From positions 1,470,001-1,534,000 of the forward strand of contig NZ_CP095550.1 in the NCBI RefSeq assembly GCF_023078335.1: 64,000 bases of DNA, given 5' to 3'. Below are positions 47,734 through 56,568 of the stretch, one piece after another. The position numbers and the translations under genes were made by a program. Positions within the stretch are counted from its first letter, which is position 1. Every line of letters begins with the position of its first letter. Under the pieces are notes generated by a model that searched no databases, was not told the origin of the DNA, and worked only from the letters and a program-made list of their open reading frames with translations. Source of the DNA: Metabacillus endolithicus. Lineage in GTDB: Bacteria; Bacillota; Bacilli; Bacillales; Bacillaceae.

Positions 47734-48669
47734 ATGAAAAAACATAAGTATAATCTCATTAAAGTAGCTATATTAACACTAGGGATAAGTGGAGTGTTTG
47801 GAGCTAGTTCAGCTGGTGCTTCAACAACATATGAAATAAAAAAAGGTGATACTTTATATAGCCTTGCTAAAAAACATGAACTAACAGTTGCACAATTAAA
47901 ACAACTAAACAACCTTTCTTCTTCAACGATCTACTTAGGAGACAAACTAACAATTCCCACAACCATTACGATAAAAAAAGGTGATACCTTATATAGCCTC
48001 GCAAAAAAATATAACACCTCTGTTTCACAATTGAAGTTCATCAACCACCTTACATCGAACACGATCATTGTTGGAAAAAAACTTGTTATCCCTACAAATG
48101 TTACTGTAAAAGCAGGTGATACTCTATATAGCATCGCAAAAAATTACGGTTTAACTGTTAGTGAGTTAAAGTCAATTAACTACCTAACCTCTAACTGGAT
48201 CAAGGTTGGTCAAACACTTAATGTTGCATACGCTAAAAAGGATGCAAGCTCACCCAATAGTTATGATGCGTCTAAAAAGGAAGTGAATGTCAGACCAACA
48301 AAAGGATTTACATTTGACGCAGAAGAGCCGCGAAAATTCATCTTACAATCTACTAGTAAAGAAGAATATTTTTCTAGACTTGAGGTCTTAGATAGCAATG
48401 TTAACTTAGAAGAAATTAAGACTAATTCCATGATGTATCTTAATGGAAACAAAGTAACTGAGCATGATCCAAAAGCCACTTCACATCCTTTTTATCATGA
48501 TGCTTTGCTTTATTTACATGGATATAACAACAATACTCAAACAACAATTGTTGTAAAAGAGATTAACGGGGTATTCATAAGGTTCACCATTCACTACCTA
48601 AATAAAGAAGAATCTGAAGCAATTATTCCTAAGATGATCAAGATCCTCCAAACCACATCAGTTAAATAA
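47734..48669 (+). CDS. secreted protein with three LysM domains
   Basis: A signal peptide (residues 1-28, ending SAGAS) precedes three LysM modules of about 43 residues (IKKGDTLYSLAKKHEL, IKKGDTLYSLAKKYNT, VKAGDTLYSIAKNYGL). The C-terminal 140 residues have no recognised domain; they look like a mixed alpha/beta fold (FILQSTSKEEYFSRLEVLD and TTIVVKEINGVFIRFTIHYL). It probably binds peptidoglycan. GGGAGG is upstream of the ATG. Confidence 0.9.
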   Translation: MKKHKYNLIKVAILTLGISGVFGASSAGASTTYEIKKGDTLYSLAKKHELTVAQLKQLNNLSSSTIYLGDKLTIPTTITIKKGDTLYSLAKKYNTSVSQLKFINHLTSNTIIVGKKLVIPTNVTVKAGDTLYSIAKNYGLTVSELKSINYLTSNWIKVGQTLNVAYAKKDASSPNSYDASKKEVNVRPTKGFTFDAEEPRKFILQSTSKEEYFSRLEVLDSNVNLEEIKTNSMMYLNGNKVTEHDPKATSHPFYHDALLYLHGYNNNTQTTIVVKEINGVFIRFTIHYLNKEESEAIIPKMIKILQTTSVK

Positions 48670-48774
48670 TCATCTCCTGTTACTCTTAGTTAATAAATTT
48701 TCTATAAATTTATTAACCATCTATTGACTATAATAAAAAAATATTTTACTATTATCTCAAGTAAATAAAAACGT

Positions 48775-48937
48775 TCTCCTAAAGGGGAGTAGCTTTTACA
48801 ACAAAGTCGTCATTACAGAGTTTCTAACTCTCGGCTTCGTTGGCAACCTTTTCGTTGTTAGCAAGACCTTTACTGTTAAGTAAAGGTCTTTATGTGTTTT
48901 TTGAGACCTTTACCATCTACGGTAAAGGTCTTTTTAT
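48775..48937 (+). promoter_or_regulatory. yybP-ykoY (Mn2+) riboswitch with two tandem terminators
   Basis: AAAGGGGAGTAGC, then GTCGTCAT, CGGC and GTTAGCAAGACC form the aptamer (48779-48870). The first terminator, AGACCTTTACT/AGTAAAGGTCT with a later T-run, is at 48864-48900. A second near-copy, GAGACCTTTACC/GGTAAAGGTC with TTTTTATTT, follows at 48903-48937. The FbpB-like gene starts 41 bp later. Both stems repeat the ACCTTTAC block. Confidence 0.9.
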
Positions 48938-48977
48938 TTAACTACCTATAGGAAACGTAAAAAAGGAGATTACCATT

Positions 48978-49121
48978 ATGGTAAAAAAAGTATCAATGGA
49001 AGATTTGATTAGAAAAAACAAAGAAGAACTTCTTAAAGATAAAACGCAAATGGATAGAATTGAAAAACGCATTGATCAAAAGTATTTATCACAAAGCAAA
49101 CAAACAGGAGGAGATAAATGA
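48978..49121 (+). CDS. FbpB-like small basic protein
   Basis: This 47-residue, Lys-rich peptide (MVKKVSMEDLIRKNKEELLK, then QMDRIEKRIDQKY) has the pattern of the Fur-regulated FbpB family of Bacillus, which acts with small RNA FsrA in iron sparing. An AAAGGAG site precedes the ATG, and its stop overlaps the next start by four bases. Here the regulatory input looks like manganese rather than iron. Family assignment is by pattern only. Confidence 0.7.
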   Translation: MVKKVSMEDLIRKNKEELLKDKTQMDRIEKRIDQKYLSQSKQTGGDK

Positions 49122-49510
49122 TGCTATTGAGGAAATATATGTCACTTTTAGGTGTAGGATCTGCGATAATTGATCTTATCTTACCTAAGGAAACGTATAA
49201 ACGCGGAGAACTTATCAACGGTTACTTTCATGTTAAAGGTGGAACTATTGAACAGCAATTAAGAAGAATTGATAGTGATCTAGTATTAATTGATGCTACG
49301 ACAAAAACTGAAAAAGTGATTGATACTGCGACTATCTTATCAACAAAGCTTCTCCGATCAGAAGAAGCTAGCAAAATTTCATTTACATTTAAGTTGCCAG
49401 AAAATATTCCTGTATCTAGTGAGCACATTTCTTATCGCTTTAAAACAAGACTTACTTTTAATGAAGGTGTAGAAAGTAAAGATCAAGATATCATACAGGT
49501 AATATCATAA
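49118..49510 (+). CDS. Spo0M-like arrestin-fold protein, half-length
   Basis: The product (130 residues) matches the N-terminal half of Spo0M: GVGSAIIDLILPKETYKRGE, then INGYFHVKGGTIEQQLRRID and ENIPVSSEHISYRFKTRLTF. B. subtilis Spo0M has about 258 residues, so the C-terminal half is missing although the frame ends cleanly. GGAGGAG before the ATG and the four-base overlap with the FbpB-like gene show coupling. It could control a sporulation or stress process; that is inference. Confidence 0.8.
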   Translation: MMLLRKYMSLLGVGSAIIDLILPKETYKRGELINGYFHVKGGTIEQQLRRIDSDLVLIDATTKTEKVIDTATILSTKLLRSEEASKISFTFKLPENIPVSSEHISYRFKTRLTFNEGVESKDQDIIQVIS

Positions 49511-49537
49511 GATTGATAAGCAGAAAGGAAAGCTTAA

Positions 49538-49810
49538 ATGTTCAAAATTATAAAACGAATAAAATTTATCTTTACTTTTTGGAGATTTCTCCCTTTTTTA
49601 AAAGAGTTCTTTCTATCTAAACAGGTTGAAACATCTAAAAAAGTAATTGGTCTTTTATTCATCGTAGCCTACGCCATGTTTCCATTCGATCTAATTCCTG
49701 ACTTCCTCTCTGTTCTAGGGATTGTCGACGATGTTGTCATTGCTACATTCGTTTTAGAACGATTAATTAAGATGGCACCTGAATCACTTAAGGAGAAATA
49801 TAATTTATAA
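49538..49810 (+). CDS. YkvA-like DUF1232 membrane protein
   Basis: This 90-residue protein has a basic N-terminus and a hydrophobic DUF1232 core (LFIVAYAMFPFDLIPDFLSVLGIVDDVVIA), the hallmark of YkvA-type small membrane proteins. Two membrane segments are likely. It is the third gene behind the manganese riboswitch, 27 bp after the Spo0M-like gene. Function unknown. Confidence 0.85.
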   Translation: MFKIIKRIKFIFTFWRFLPFLKEFFLSKQVETSKKVIGLLFIVAYAMFPFDLIPDFLSVLGIVDDVVIATFVLERLIKMAPESLKEKYNL

Positions 49811-49905
49811 ACACTCACCAATTTGTTTAATACAATATGAACCATGAGTGTGGTTATTTCATTAATAATGTTCTTCCTAAGATTGTTAATGTTAACGAAT
49901 AATAA

Positions 49906-50046
49906 AACGATAGTGCAATGGAGCGGAAGACACTTGACTCCTGCGGGAGCAGCGGGACAGGTGAGACCCCGCAGGCAAAGCCGAGGAGGCTCAGCGCACG
50001 CCCCGCGGAAAGCAAGTGACTGCAGCGCAATGGAACGAACTTTTCT
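49906..50046. repeat. GC-rich dispersed intergenic repeat
   Basis: The block stands out from its AT-rich surroundings. It contains CCTGCGGG and CCCCGCAGG as inverted partners, further self-complementary blocks, and near-copies of GCGGAA and GCAATGGA at each end. Elements of this type (GGAGCGGAAG...CCTGCGGGA) recur in Bacillaceae intergenic regions. Function unknown. Confidence 0.75.
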
Positions 50047-50068
50047 CGGGCATCTTAATCCTTATAAA

Positions 50069-50107
50069 AAAATGAAGCCTACACAACTACTGTGTAGGCT
50101 TCATTTT
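50069..50107. terminator. bidirectional terminator between ykvA-like and swrC
   Basis: AATGAAGCCTACACA and TGTGTAGGCTTCATT form a 15-bp stem with A/T runs on both sides. Confidence 0.9.
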
Positions 50108-53100
50108 TATTCTTGTATTTGCTTAACTTTCTTCCTTTTTATCACAGTATAAAAGGCTGGAACAAAAAGCAATGTGAAAATGGTCGAAAAGAAAATACCT
50201 GAAATAATTGAAATGGCTAGTGGGGTAAATAATACATCTCCACTAAATGCAATTGGTAATAAAGCACCCATAGATGTAACTGCTGTTAAGACTACAGGTC
50301 TTAATCTTGCTTCACCTGACTCAACTACAGCCTCCAGTAAAGTAGCACCTTCTTGAAGTCTTTGCTCCATAAACTCAATAAACACCGTTGCATTTCTAAC
50401 AACTATTCCTGCTAAGGAGACAATTCCCATCATCGCCATAAAGCCTAAGCCTGTTTGAGTAAGGAATAAACCTATAACCGCTCCTGAAATTGCAAGATAA
50501 ACAGAACTCATAATCAGCAACGGAATTCTTAGTGAGTTGAATTGAACAACCATTAAAATATAAATAAGGAACACAACAATAATAAATAGCTTTCCTACTT
50601 CTACAAAGAAATCGGAACGAGCCGAAGACTCCCCACCTACAGAAACATTAATTGAATCTGACGTATATTGTTCCGCTAACGTCTTAATTTCAGATTCTAC
50701 ATCTGATTTTTTGTCGTCAGTTGGATATGTTCGAATGGTAATGGTTCTTTCTCCGTTACTATGTGGAACAGATTGAATTTCTTGACCTTCCTCTACAGCT
50801 ACAAGCTCGGATAAAGGTACAAGAACAGGTGGTCCTTGCTGTGACATCGTGTTGGAAGGTAATCTTATTTCCTCTAGGTTTATATCACTTTCATCACGAT
50901 TACCTGAAACCTTTATAGTGAAATCACGGCTTGTTGTCCCATCATCATAACTTCCCATTGGAACTCCGTCTGTTATTAATCTAATCTGTTGGCTAATCTC
51001 ATTAGATGTAATTCCATGCTCTTGCATTTTATTACGAATTGGTTCGTAAACAATTGTTGGACGTGATTGACCAACATCATCAATGACTGCTCCACTTCCA
51101 TCTATTTTTGAGATTTTCCCTTTCATTTCGTCAACAGTATCGGTAAGTTCTTTGATATCACTACCCGATACAGTAATAGCAATTGGTGCGCCAACAGGTG
51201 GACCGGCCTCAATCGTCGCCATTGAAATGATTGCTTCTGGGTACCTCTCTCTTAAAGAATCCTGCCATTTATCGATCGTTTCTGCTGCTGATTGTGACTC
51301 TTTATCGACTCTAAGGACAATTTGCCCATTATTTTCACCTGGATTCGAAATAACACTTCCAAACATCCCTGGTTCACCAGTCCCGGCAAATATTGTACTT
51401 TCATAAATCGCTGAATCTTCTTTTTTCATATACTCTTGCATTTCTTCCAGAAAATCTTCTGTTTGTTCAATTGTTTTTTCCGGTGGCAATGTAACAGTAA
51501 CTGTTACTTCTTCACGATCTGCACTAGGGAAAAACACAACAGGAATAAATGGAACTAACCCATAAACGAAGGTACAAAACACTAATACGGTTAACCCAAT
51601 TCTCATCGGATATTTGACAACTTTCTTTAAGATCTTGTTGCTATAAAAAGCTGCAAGACCTTCTAGCGGTTTTCCTAATAAACCATCTTTCTGCTTTTTA
51701 ATAGTTGCTTTCTTAACTAAGCGTTTCTGATTCCACATTAAAAAGATCGGCACAAGTGTTAAAGCAATAATCGTTGATCCAATGATCGTTGTAATTAATA
51801 CAGAAGGTAACGCGCGTATAAATGCTCCATTTGATCCACCAATAAAAGTTAAAGGCAAGAAAGTGAAAACGATCGCTAAGGTTGAGGTGATAACAGAAAC
51901 TCTCACTTCTTTCGTTCCCTGTAGAGCTCCTTGTAAAGGACCATCACCTAGTTTGTATCTTCTTCTTATGTTGTCGTTAACAACAATGGCATCATCAACA
52001 AGAATTCCTAGTGCAATAATCATTCCGATAATCGAAATTTGATTTAAATCAACATTCATATACGGCAAAGGTATTAGCCCTAGTGCAATTGAAGCAGGTA
52101 TTGCAATCGCAACAAGAAAAGCAGAACTAACATTTAATCCTAAAAGAGTTACTAGCACTACCACTGCAATCGAAATTAGAAAAGAAAGACCTAAATCCTT
52201 GAAAATTTTTCCGACAATCGTATTTTGAGTGTAATAAGTGTCCAATGTAATATTTTCGGGCAAATCATTTGCTAGTTTTTTGACCTTTTCATCAACCGTT
52301 TCATGAAGAGAGGGAATGTCCACTCCCTCTTCCTGCAGTACCGTCATTGAAACAGCAGGTGTGTTATTATAGTTAACGATTTTAGGTTTTTCTGAAGGAA
52401 CTAACTTAAGTTCGCCTACATCACCTATCAAAATGTCGTTACCTTTTTCATCTACCTTTAAAAAGATCTTTTCTACCTCTTCAACCGTCTTAATATGCTC
52501 CAACAACAATTGCTTGTTTTCACCATTTATTTCTTTACTGCCTAAAGGTGTAATCTCAAGTTCATTATTTATGGCGTTTATGACATCAGGGAAGATAAGG
52601 GAATAATCACCTAGCTTATCTTGATCAAGGGTTAACATGTATTCATCTTCGACAATCCCTTTAAATGATACCTTTCGAACTCCTTCAATTTTTTCCAATT
52701 CTTTCTGCCATCCAAGTAACAATTCTCTCTGGTTCTGTAATAGTTCTCTGTCATCACTTAGTAAATGATAGGAAGAAAGAGTGCCTGTTTGAATATCCGA
52801 ATTAACTTCTGACTTCAACACATTTTCAGGGAATGTTTGGCTAGTGTCTGATACAGCCTGCCTTACTTGTGATAATACTTGATTACGGTCTTCATTATCT
52901 GATAATTCAAGAACAATAGTAGAAACTCCAGCTCCGGATACAGATGAAAATTCTGCTATCCCTTTAATACCCTCGAGTTCTTCTTCTAAAGGATTCGTAA
53001 CTGTTCTTTCAACAAGTTCTGGCTCAGCACCAGGAAAGATTGTTGTAATTGTAGCCACATTTACTGATATTTCAGGAATTTCACGCTTTGGCAGCTGCAA

Positions 53101-53181
53101 GGCTGTTAGTGCTCCTACCAGTATAAAAAGCACGATAAAAGTAAGGGTAACTTTTGGTCTCTTAATTAATGAATTGAACAT
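50107..53181 (-). CDS. swrC: RND efflux pump SwrC (AcrB family)
   Basis: This 1024-residue RND pump has twelve membrane helices and two large extracytoplasmic loops (FNSLIKRPKVTLTFIVLF at the start, GIIVDDAIVVNDN-type IALGILVDDAIVVND in helix 4, GIVSLAGIVVRNATVFIEF late). B. subtilis SwrC (YerP) exports surfactin and other amphiphiles. AAAGGAG lies 9 nt before the ATG at 53181. A TetR regulator is immediately upstream on the same strand, as yerO is for yerP, and operator-like repeats lie between. Confidence 0.9.
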   Translation of the reverse strand: MFNSLIKRPKVTLTFIVLFILVGALTALQLPKREIPEISVNVATITTIFPGAEPELVERTVTNPLEEELEGIKGIAEFSSVSGAGVSTIVLELSDNEDRNQVLSQVRQAVSDTSQTFPENVLKSEVNSDIQTGTLSSYHLLSDDRELLQNQRELLLGWQKELEKIEGVRKVSFKGIVEDEYMLTLDQDKLGDYSLIFPDVINAINNELEITPLGSKEINGENKQLLLEHIKTVEEVEKIFLKVDEKGNDILIGDVGELKLVPSEKPKIVNYNNTPAVSMTVLQEEGVDIPSLHETVDEKVKKLANDLPENITLDTYYTQNTIVGKIFKDLGLSFLISIAVVVLVTLLGLNVSSAFLVAIAIPASIALGLIPLPYMNVDLNQISIIGMIIALGILVDDAIVVNDNIRRRYKLGDGPLQGALQGTKEVRVSVITSTLAIVFTFLPLTFIGGSNGAFIRALPSVLITTIIGSTIIALTLVPIFLMWNQKRLVKKATIKKQKDGLLGKPLEGLAAFYSNKILKKVVKYPMRIGLTVLVFCTFVYGLVPFIPVVFFPSADREEVTVTVTLPPEKTIEQTEDFLEEMQEYMKKEDSAIYESTIFAGTGEPGMFGSVISNPGENNGQIVLRVDKESQSAAETIDKWQDSLRERYPEAIISMATIEAGPPVGAPIAITVSGSDIKELTDTVDEMKGKISKIDGSGAVIDDVGQSRPTIVYEPIRNKMQEHGITSNEISQQIRLITDGVPMGSYDDGTTSRDFTIKVSGNRDESDINLEEIRLPSNTMSQQGPPVLVPLSELVAVEEGQEIQSVPHSNGERTITIRTYPTDDKKSDVESEIKTLAEQYTSDSINVSVGGESSARSDFFVEVGKLFIIVVFLIYILMVVQFNSLRIPLLIMSSVYLAISGAVIGLFLTQTGLGFMAMMGIVSLAGIVVRNATVFIEFMEQRLQEGATLLEAVVESGEARLRPVVLTAVTSMGALLPIAFSGDVLFTPLAISIISGIFFSTIFTLLFVPAFYTVIKRKKVKQIQE

Positions 53182-53222
53182 TCGTAATCTCCTTTTCTTT
53201 TTTTGAAATATCAATGATTTTA

Positions 53223-53292
53223 TGACCAATGGGTACTCTAATATTACATAAAGACCCATTAAATAAATATTTCCACTGACCAGTGGGTACTC
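53223..53292. promoter_or_regulatory. candidate TetR operators upstream of swrC
   Basis: TGACCAATGGGTACTC (53223-53238) and TGACCAGTGGGTACTC (53277-53292) are near-identical direct repeats, 54 bp apart, between the tetR-type gene and swrC. A related half-site, TTGGTCA, lies upstream of the tetR gene. Confidence 0.6.
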
Positions 53293-53313
53293 AGAAAATA
53301 AGGTAAGGAACGT

Positions 53314-53886
53314 TTATGAATTGTTCCTTTGACATCCTTTTAAAAAAAGATCTACTACAAATAAGACTGTCTTCAGTAACATTGAATAATCAAAGTCTTT
53401 GTTAAAAAAGATATCTCTTTTATAGTTTTCAAGCATACCAATAAAAGCTTTCGCATGATCACTTGCATTAAGAATGTTTTCTTTTTCCATAACAGAAGTG
53501 ACGTATTGATGATAATTATCTAAAAAATCATGTAAAGTTTTTATCATCTTAGGATTATTATTATATGCCTGCAAATATTTATTAGGAGTATGCTTATCTC
53601 TATAAAATACGGCAAGTTGTTCCTCAGCAATACAAATTAATTTTTCTTTAAAAGAAGAAAAGGTGTTTACCTTTGCTTCAATCATATCTATATATCGCTG
53701 AAAATTTCTTTCATGTGTTTCTATATATAATTCATCTTTTGATGAAAAATACAAATAAATTGTACCTTTTGACACACCTGCTTTTTCAGCAATATCCAGC
53801 ATCTTTGTATCATAAAACCCCTTTTTACCGAATATTTGCATAGCAGCATCTACTATTTTATCTTTCTGATCTTGCCCACGTGTCAA
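53314..53886 (-). CDS. TetR-family regulator, YerO-like
   Basis: The N-terminal helix-turn-helix (IVDAAMQIFGKKGFYDTKMLD and AGVSKGTIYLYFSSKDELY) belongs to TetR. The C-terminal ligand domain (about 60-190) has no recognisable binding motif. It precedes swrC on the same strand, as yerO precedes yerP, and probably represses it, being induced by an amphiphilic compound. Confidence 0.88.
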   Translation of the reverse strand: MTRGQDQKDKIVDAAMQIFGKKGFYDTKMLDIAEKAGVSKGTIYLYFSSKDELYIETHERNFQRYIDMIEAKVNTFSSFKEKLICIAEEQLAVFYRDKHTPNKYLQAYNNNPKMIKTLHDFLDNYHQYVTSVMEKENILNASDHAKAFIGMLENYKRDIFFNKDFDYSMLLKTVLFVVDLFLKGCQRNNS

Positions 53887-53902
53887 TACATACCCTCCAT
53901 TC

Positions 53903-53919
53903 AGAACCGGTTGGTCATT
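53903..53919. promoter_or_regulatory. candidate autoregulatory TetR site
   Basis: AGAACCGGTTGGTCATT lies 17 bp before the tetR start and contains TTGGTCA, which matches the inverted form of the TGACCA half-sites in front of swrC. Confidence 0.45.
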
Positions 53920-53989
53920 ATAAATATATAAGGTCTTTTAAAAATCGTCAATTTTGAATGTGCTTTTTATTTCTGTGAAAATTTTCAAA

Positions 53990-54043
53990 TAAAATCAAAA
54001 AGATAAGCCTACTAGTGCTTACCTTTTCAGATTTTATTATCTC
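53990..54043 (-). terminator. terminator after diguanylate cyclase gene
   Basis: On the minus strand AAAATCTGAAAAGGTAAGC and GCTTATCTTTTTGATTTT form a long stem. Confidence 0.7.
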
Positions 54044-54094
54044 CCTCGCACCTAAACCATCATGCTAAAAATCGAAGTTTTCTTTTTATACATA

Positions 54095-55690
54095 TTATAC
54101 ATGTGCTGCATTTCTTGTTTTATAATCAATAAGTTTTCCATTTTCAATATAGACGCTATTTCTGCCAGTACGCTTGGAGGCATAAAGCGCATTATCAGCT
54201 GAATTCAGTGCATCTGTCATCATATTTTCTTCGATCACTTTCGCGACCCCGAAGCTTGCTGTAATAGGTATGATTTCATTATTTATAACAAGTGGTTCAT
54301 TTTCAATACTTTTTCTCATCATGTCTGCATACTCTCCAGCTTCTTCCAATGTCATAGAAGGTAAACATAACACAAATTCTTCTCCACCATAACGTCCAAA
54401 TAAATCATTAGGCTGCAACAATTGCTTACAAATACGAACAACATGTCGAATTGCTTCGTCTCCTATATGATGTCCATAAGTGTCGTTAATTTGTTTAAAA
54501 TGGTCAATATCAAAAAGAATTAAAACGACTGTTTGATCCTTTTTTCTCATTTCTTCTACTAATTTTATGCTTTCTTCAAGAAATGCAGATCGATTTAATA
54601 TGTTTGTTAATTGATCAATGTATGCCAGACGCTCAAGTCTATTTTGTAATCGTCGTTGCTCTGTAACATCTAGAATAACGATTGTATTTCCTACAACATC
54701 TCCGCTTTTTTTCTTAATTGGAGATGAACGTAATTGATAATAATGATTTCTCTCATGCCATTCTAATTCAAATTCTGATTCATGATCCATCGAATCTAGT
54801 TCAGGAAACGGAAAGGCTGAAGAATCATGATTATTTTCCCATAGCAACTCCATTTTCTTGCCTATCATAGTATTATCTAACTTTTTTATTAAACTAGTAG
54901 CAGCATAATTAAAATCAATAATTCGTTTTGATTGATCCAAAACAACTACACCATCACGCATACTATCAAAAATAAGGCCCCTTGCGATAGGTGCTAAATC
55001 AAATAAATTAGTAGATAAAAATGCCCAAATATATAATGCTGATGTAACACTTAATACAACTGGAACTGGGTCAATACTAAAAGGAACAAGTCCGATTAGG
55101 TAAAGAAATGAAGCAATCATTGGTAAATACAATCCAAGGAGCATGACTAATGTTTGTTTCCAATATGTTGACTTTGTTTGCTTCCAATAATGAAGTAACA
55201 AAATACCTCCAACTAGTAAACAAGCAAATGTGTAACTGCCATGAACAATATACCAGGGACCTAAAACAAACCCTAATAATGGTGCAATCCCCTGTTTAAG
55301 ATAAATGGTTTGATAAAAAAGGTGATGAAAATGATTTGTCAGGACAATTAGTGTTGTTAAGACTGGAATACAAAAAGCAGTTATGACATTCTTTTTGGTC
55401 ATATATTTTTCTGCCCCAATATACTGAGTAACTAAAATCAAGCTAAGAGGTGCAATATATGGGAGTCCTAAATACTGAAAGTAGGTCCAAAACACAATTA
55501 TCGACAAGCTTTGACTAGATAGCTCAAAAGCATGTCCAAATGTATAAATAGAAGAGAACAAAGAAATTAGTATAAACGTTTTACTTCCAAAAAAGTTTTT
55601 TCTTCGAATAAAAGCAAATACTCCTATAAATAAACTTAACACTCCAGATACTGCCAAAAAAACAATATATATATAGATTTGAGAATTCAT
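54095..55690 (-). CDS. 7TM-PAS-GGDEF diguanylate cyclase
   Basis: The N-terminal 230 residues hold seven membrane helices of the histidine-kinase-N type sensor. A PAS domain follows (about 235-350, ending VILDVTEQRRLQ). The GGDEF domain has an intact active loop (RYGGEEFVL) with DIDHFKQINDTYGH upstream, so c-di-GMP synthesis is likely. The RxxD inhibitory site before the active loop is missing (QPND), so product inhibition is probably absent. It is the active counterpart of the MHYT-EAL phosphodiesterase at 23.8 kb. Confidence 0.93.
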   Translation of the reverse strand: MNSQIYIYIVFLAVSGVLSLFIGVFAFIRRKNFFGSKTFILISLFSSIYTFGHAFELSSQSLSIIVFWTYFQYLGLPYIAPLSLILVTQYIGAEKYMTKKNVITAFCIPVLTTLIVLTNHFHHLFYQTIYLKQGIAPLLGFVLGPWYIVHGSYTFACLLVGGILLLHYWKQTKSTYWKQTLVMLLGLYLPMIASFLYLIGLVPFSIDPVPVVLSVTSALYIWAFLSTNLFDLAPIARGLIFDSMRDGVVVLDQSKRIIDFNYAATSLIKKLDNTMIGKKMELLWENNHDSSAFPFPELDSMDHESEFELEWHERNHYYQLRSSPIKKKSGDVVGNTIVILDVTEQRRLQNRLERLAYIDQLTNILNRSAFLEESIKLVEEMRKKDQTVVLILFDIDHFKQINDTYGHHIGDEAIRHVVRICKQLLQPNDLFGRYGGEEFVLCLPSMTLEEAGEYADMMRKSIENEPLVINNEIIPITASFGVAKVIEENMMTDALNSADNALYASKRTGRNSVYIENGKLIDYKTRNAAHV

Positions 55691-55845
55691 GTGATTTACA
55701 CTCCACCATATGCTGTTTACTAGTTAAATGTTACCATATAATGCTTAAAAATGGATAATAATATCTTTGAATTTTCTTTCAATTAACAATATGATAGGAC
55801 CTTTAGGACCTTTTCTTCATTATCCACTCTAAAACAAAATATCTA

Positions 55846-56478
55846 TTATTTAGAAGAACCAGGCCTTTGATTGTCTCTTACATTCTTCCAGATTGAATAC
55901 ATAGGACCTTTTGAAATGACTTCTGCTAGATGTGTAGCCATGTAGTCCGTGGAGTAATGCATATTTTCTTTCACCCACCATTTTGTGACTCCAATATAGG
56001 CAGAGCTTATGAAATTTAATAGAAAATCAGATGGAACCTCCAATGATTCTACGTTCTCAACAATTTCGTGAAATTTCTGTTGAAATTTATGATAAATATG
56101 CTTTTCAATTTTCGCAGTAAATTCTTGTACTCCATTAGGACCGAACATAACTTGATAAAAATCTCGATTTTTCTTTATGTTATCAAACACTCTTTTTAAT
56201 GTAATTTGAAATCTGTCCAGATCCATTCGTCCATTTTGAATATGATAATCTGGATTTATTTCATCCATTAATTCCTGTAAATAAGTATTACTTACCTGCT
56301 CAAGCAAATCGTATTTGTCTTGATAGTGTAAATAAAATGTTGCTCTATTAATAAGTGCTTCATCCGCGATGTCTTGAATGGTCATGTTTTCAAATCCTTT
56401 TTCCTGAATGAGTTTTAATAAGGCTTCTTTTATTAACTTTTTTGTTCGTATAACCCGAAGGTCTGTTTTCTTTCCCAT
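55846..56478 (-). CDS. TetR/AcrR-family regulator
   Basis: This 210-residue regulator has a TetR helix-turn-helix (LIQEKGFENMTIQDIADEAL and INRATFYLHYQDKYDLLEQ). The C-terminal part (about 75-200) looks like the TetR_C_33 type. It is divergent from a YhgE/Pip-type membrane gene, with paired palindromes in the shared spacer, so it probably represses both. No effector can be inferred. Confidence 0.88.
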   Translation of the reverse strand: MGKKTDLRVIRTKKLIKEALLKLIQEKGFENMTIQDIADEALINRATFYLHYQDKYDLLEQVSNTYLQELMDEINPDYHIQNGRMDLDRFQITLKRVFDNIKKNRDFYQVMFGPNGVQEFTAKIEKHIYHKFQQKFHEIVENVESLEVPSDFLLNFISSAYIGVTKWWVKENMHYSTDYMATHLAEVISKGPMYSIWKNVRDNQRPGSSK

Positions 56479-56505
56479 CTTCCTCTCTCCCTATATATAA
56501 ACTTT

Positions 56506-56519
56506 GTAAATTAATTAAC
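56506..56519. promoter_or_regulatory. TetR operator candidate 1
   Basis: GTAAATTAATTAAC, a nearly perfect palindrome, lies 28 bp before the tetR start. The same sequence with one change is found at 56617. Confidence 0.6.
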
Positions 56520-56568
56520 TATTTCCTTAAGTATGTTGTATAAAAAACAAATGTACTTTTATTGATCA

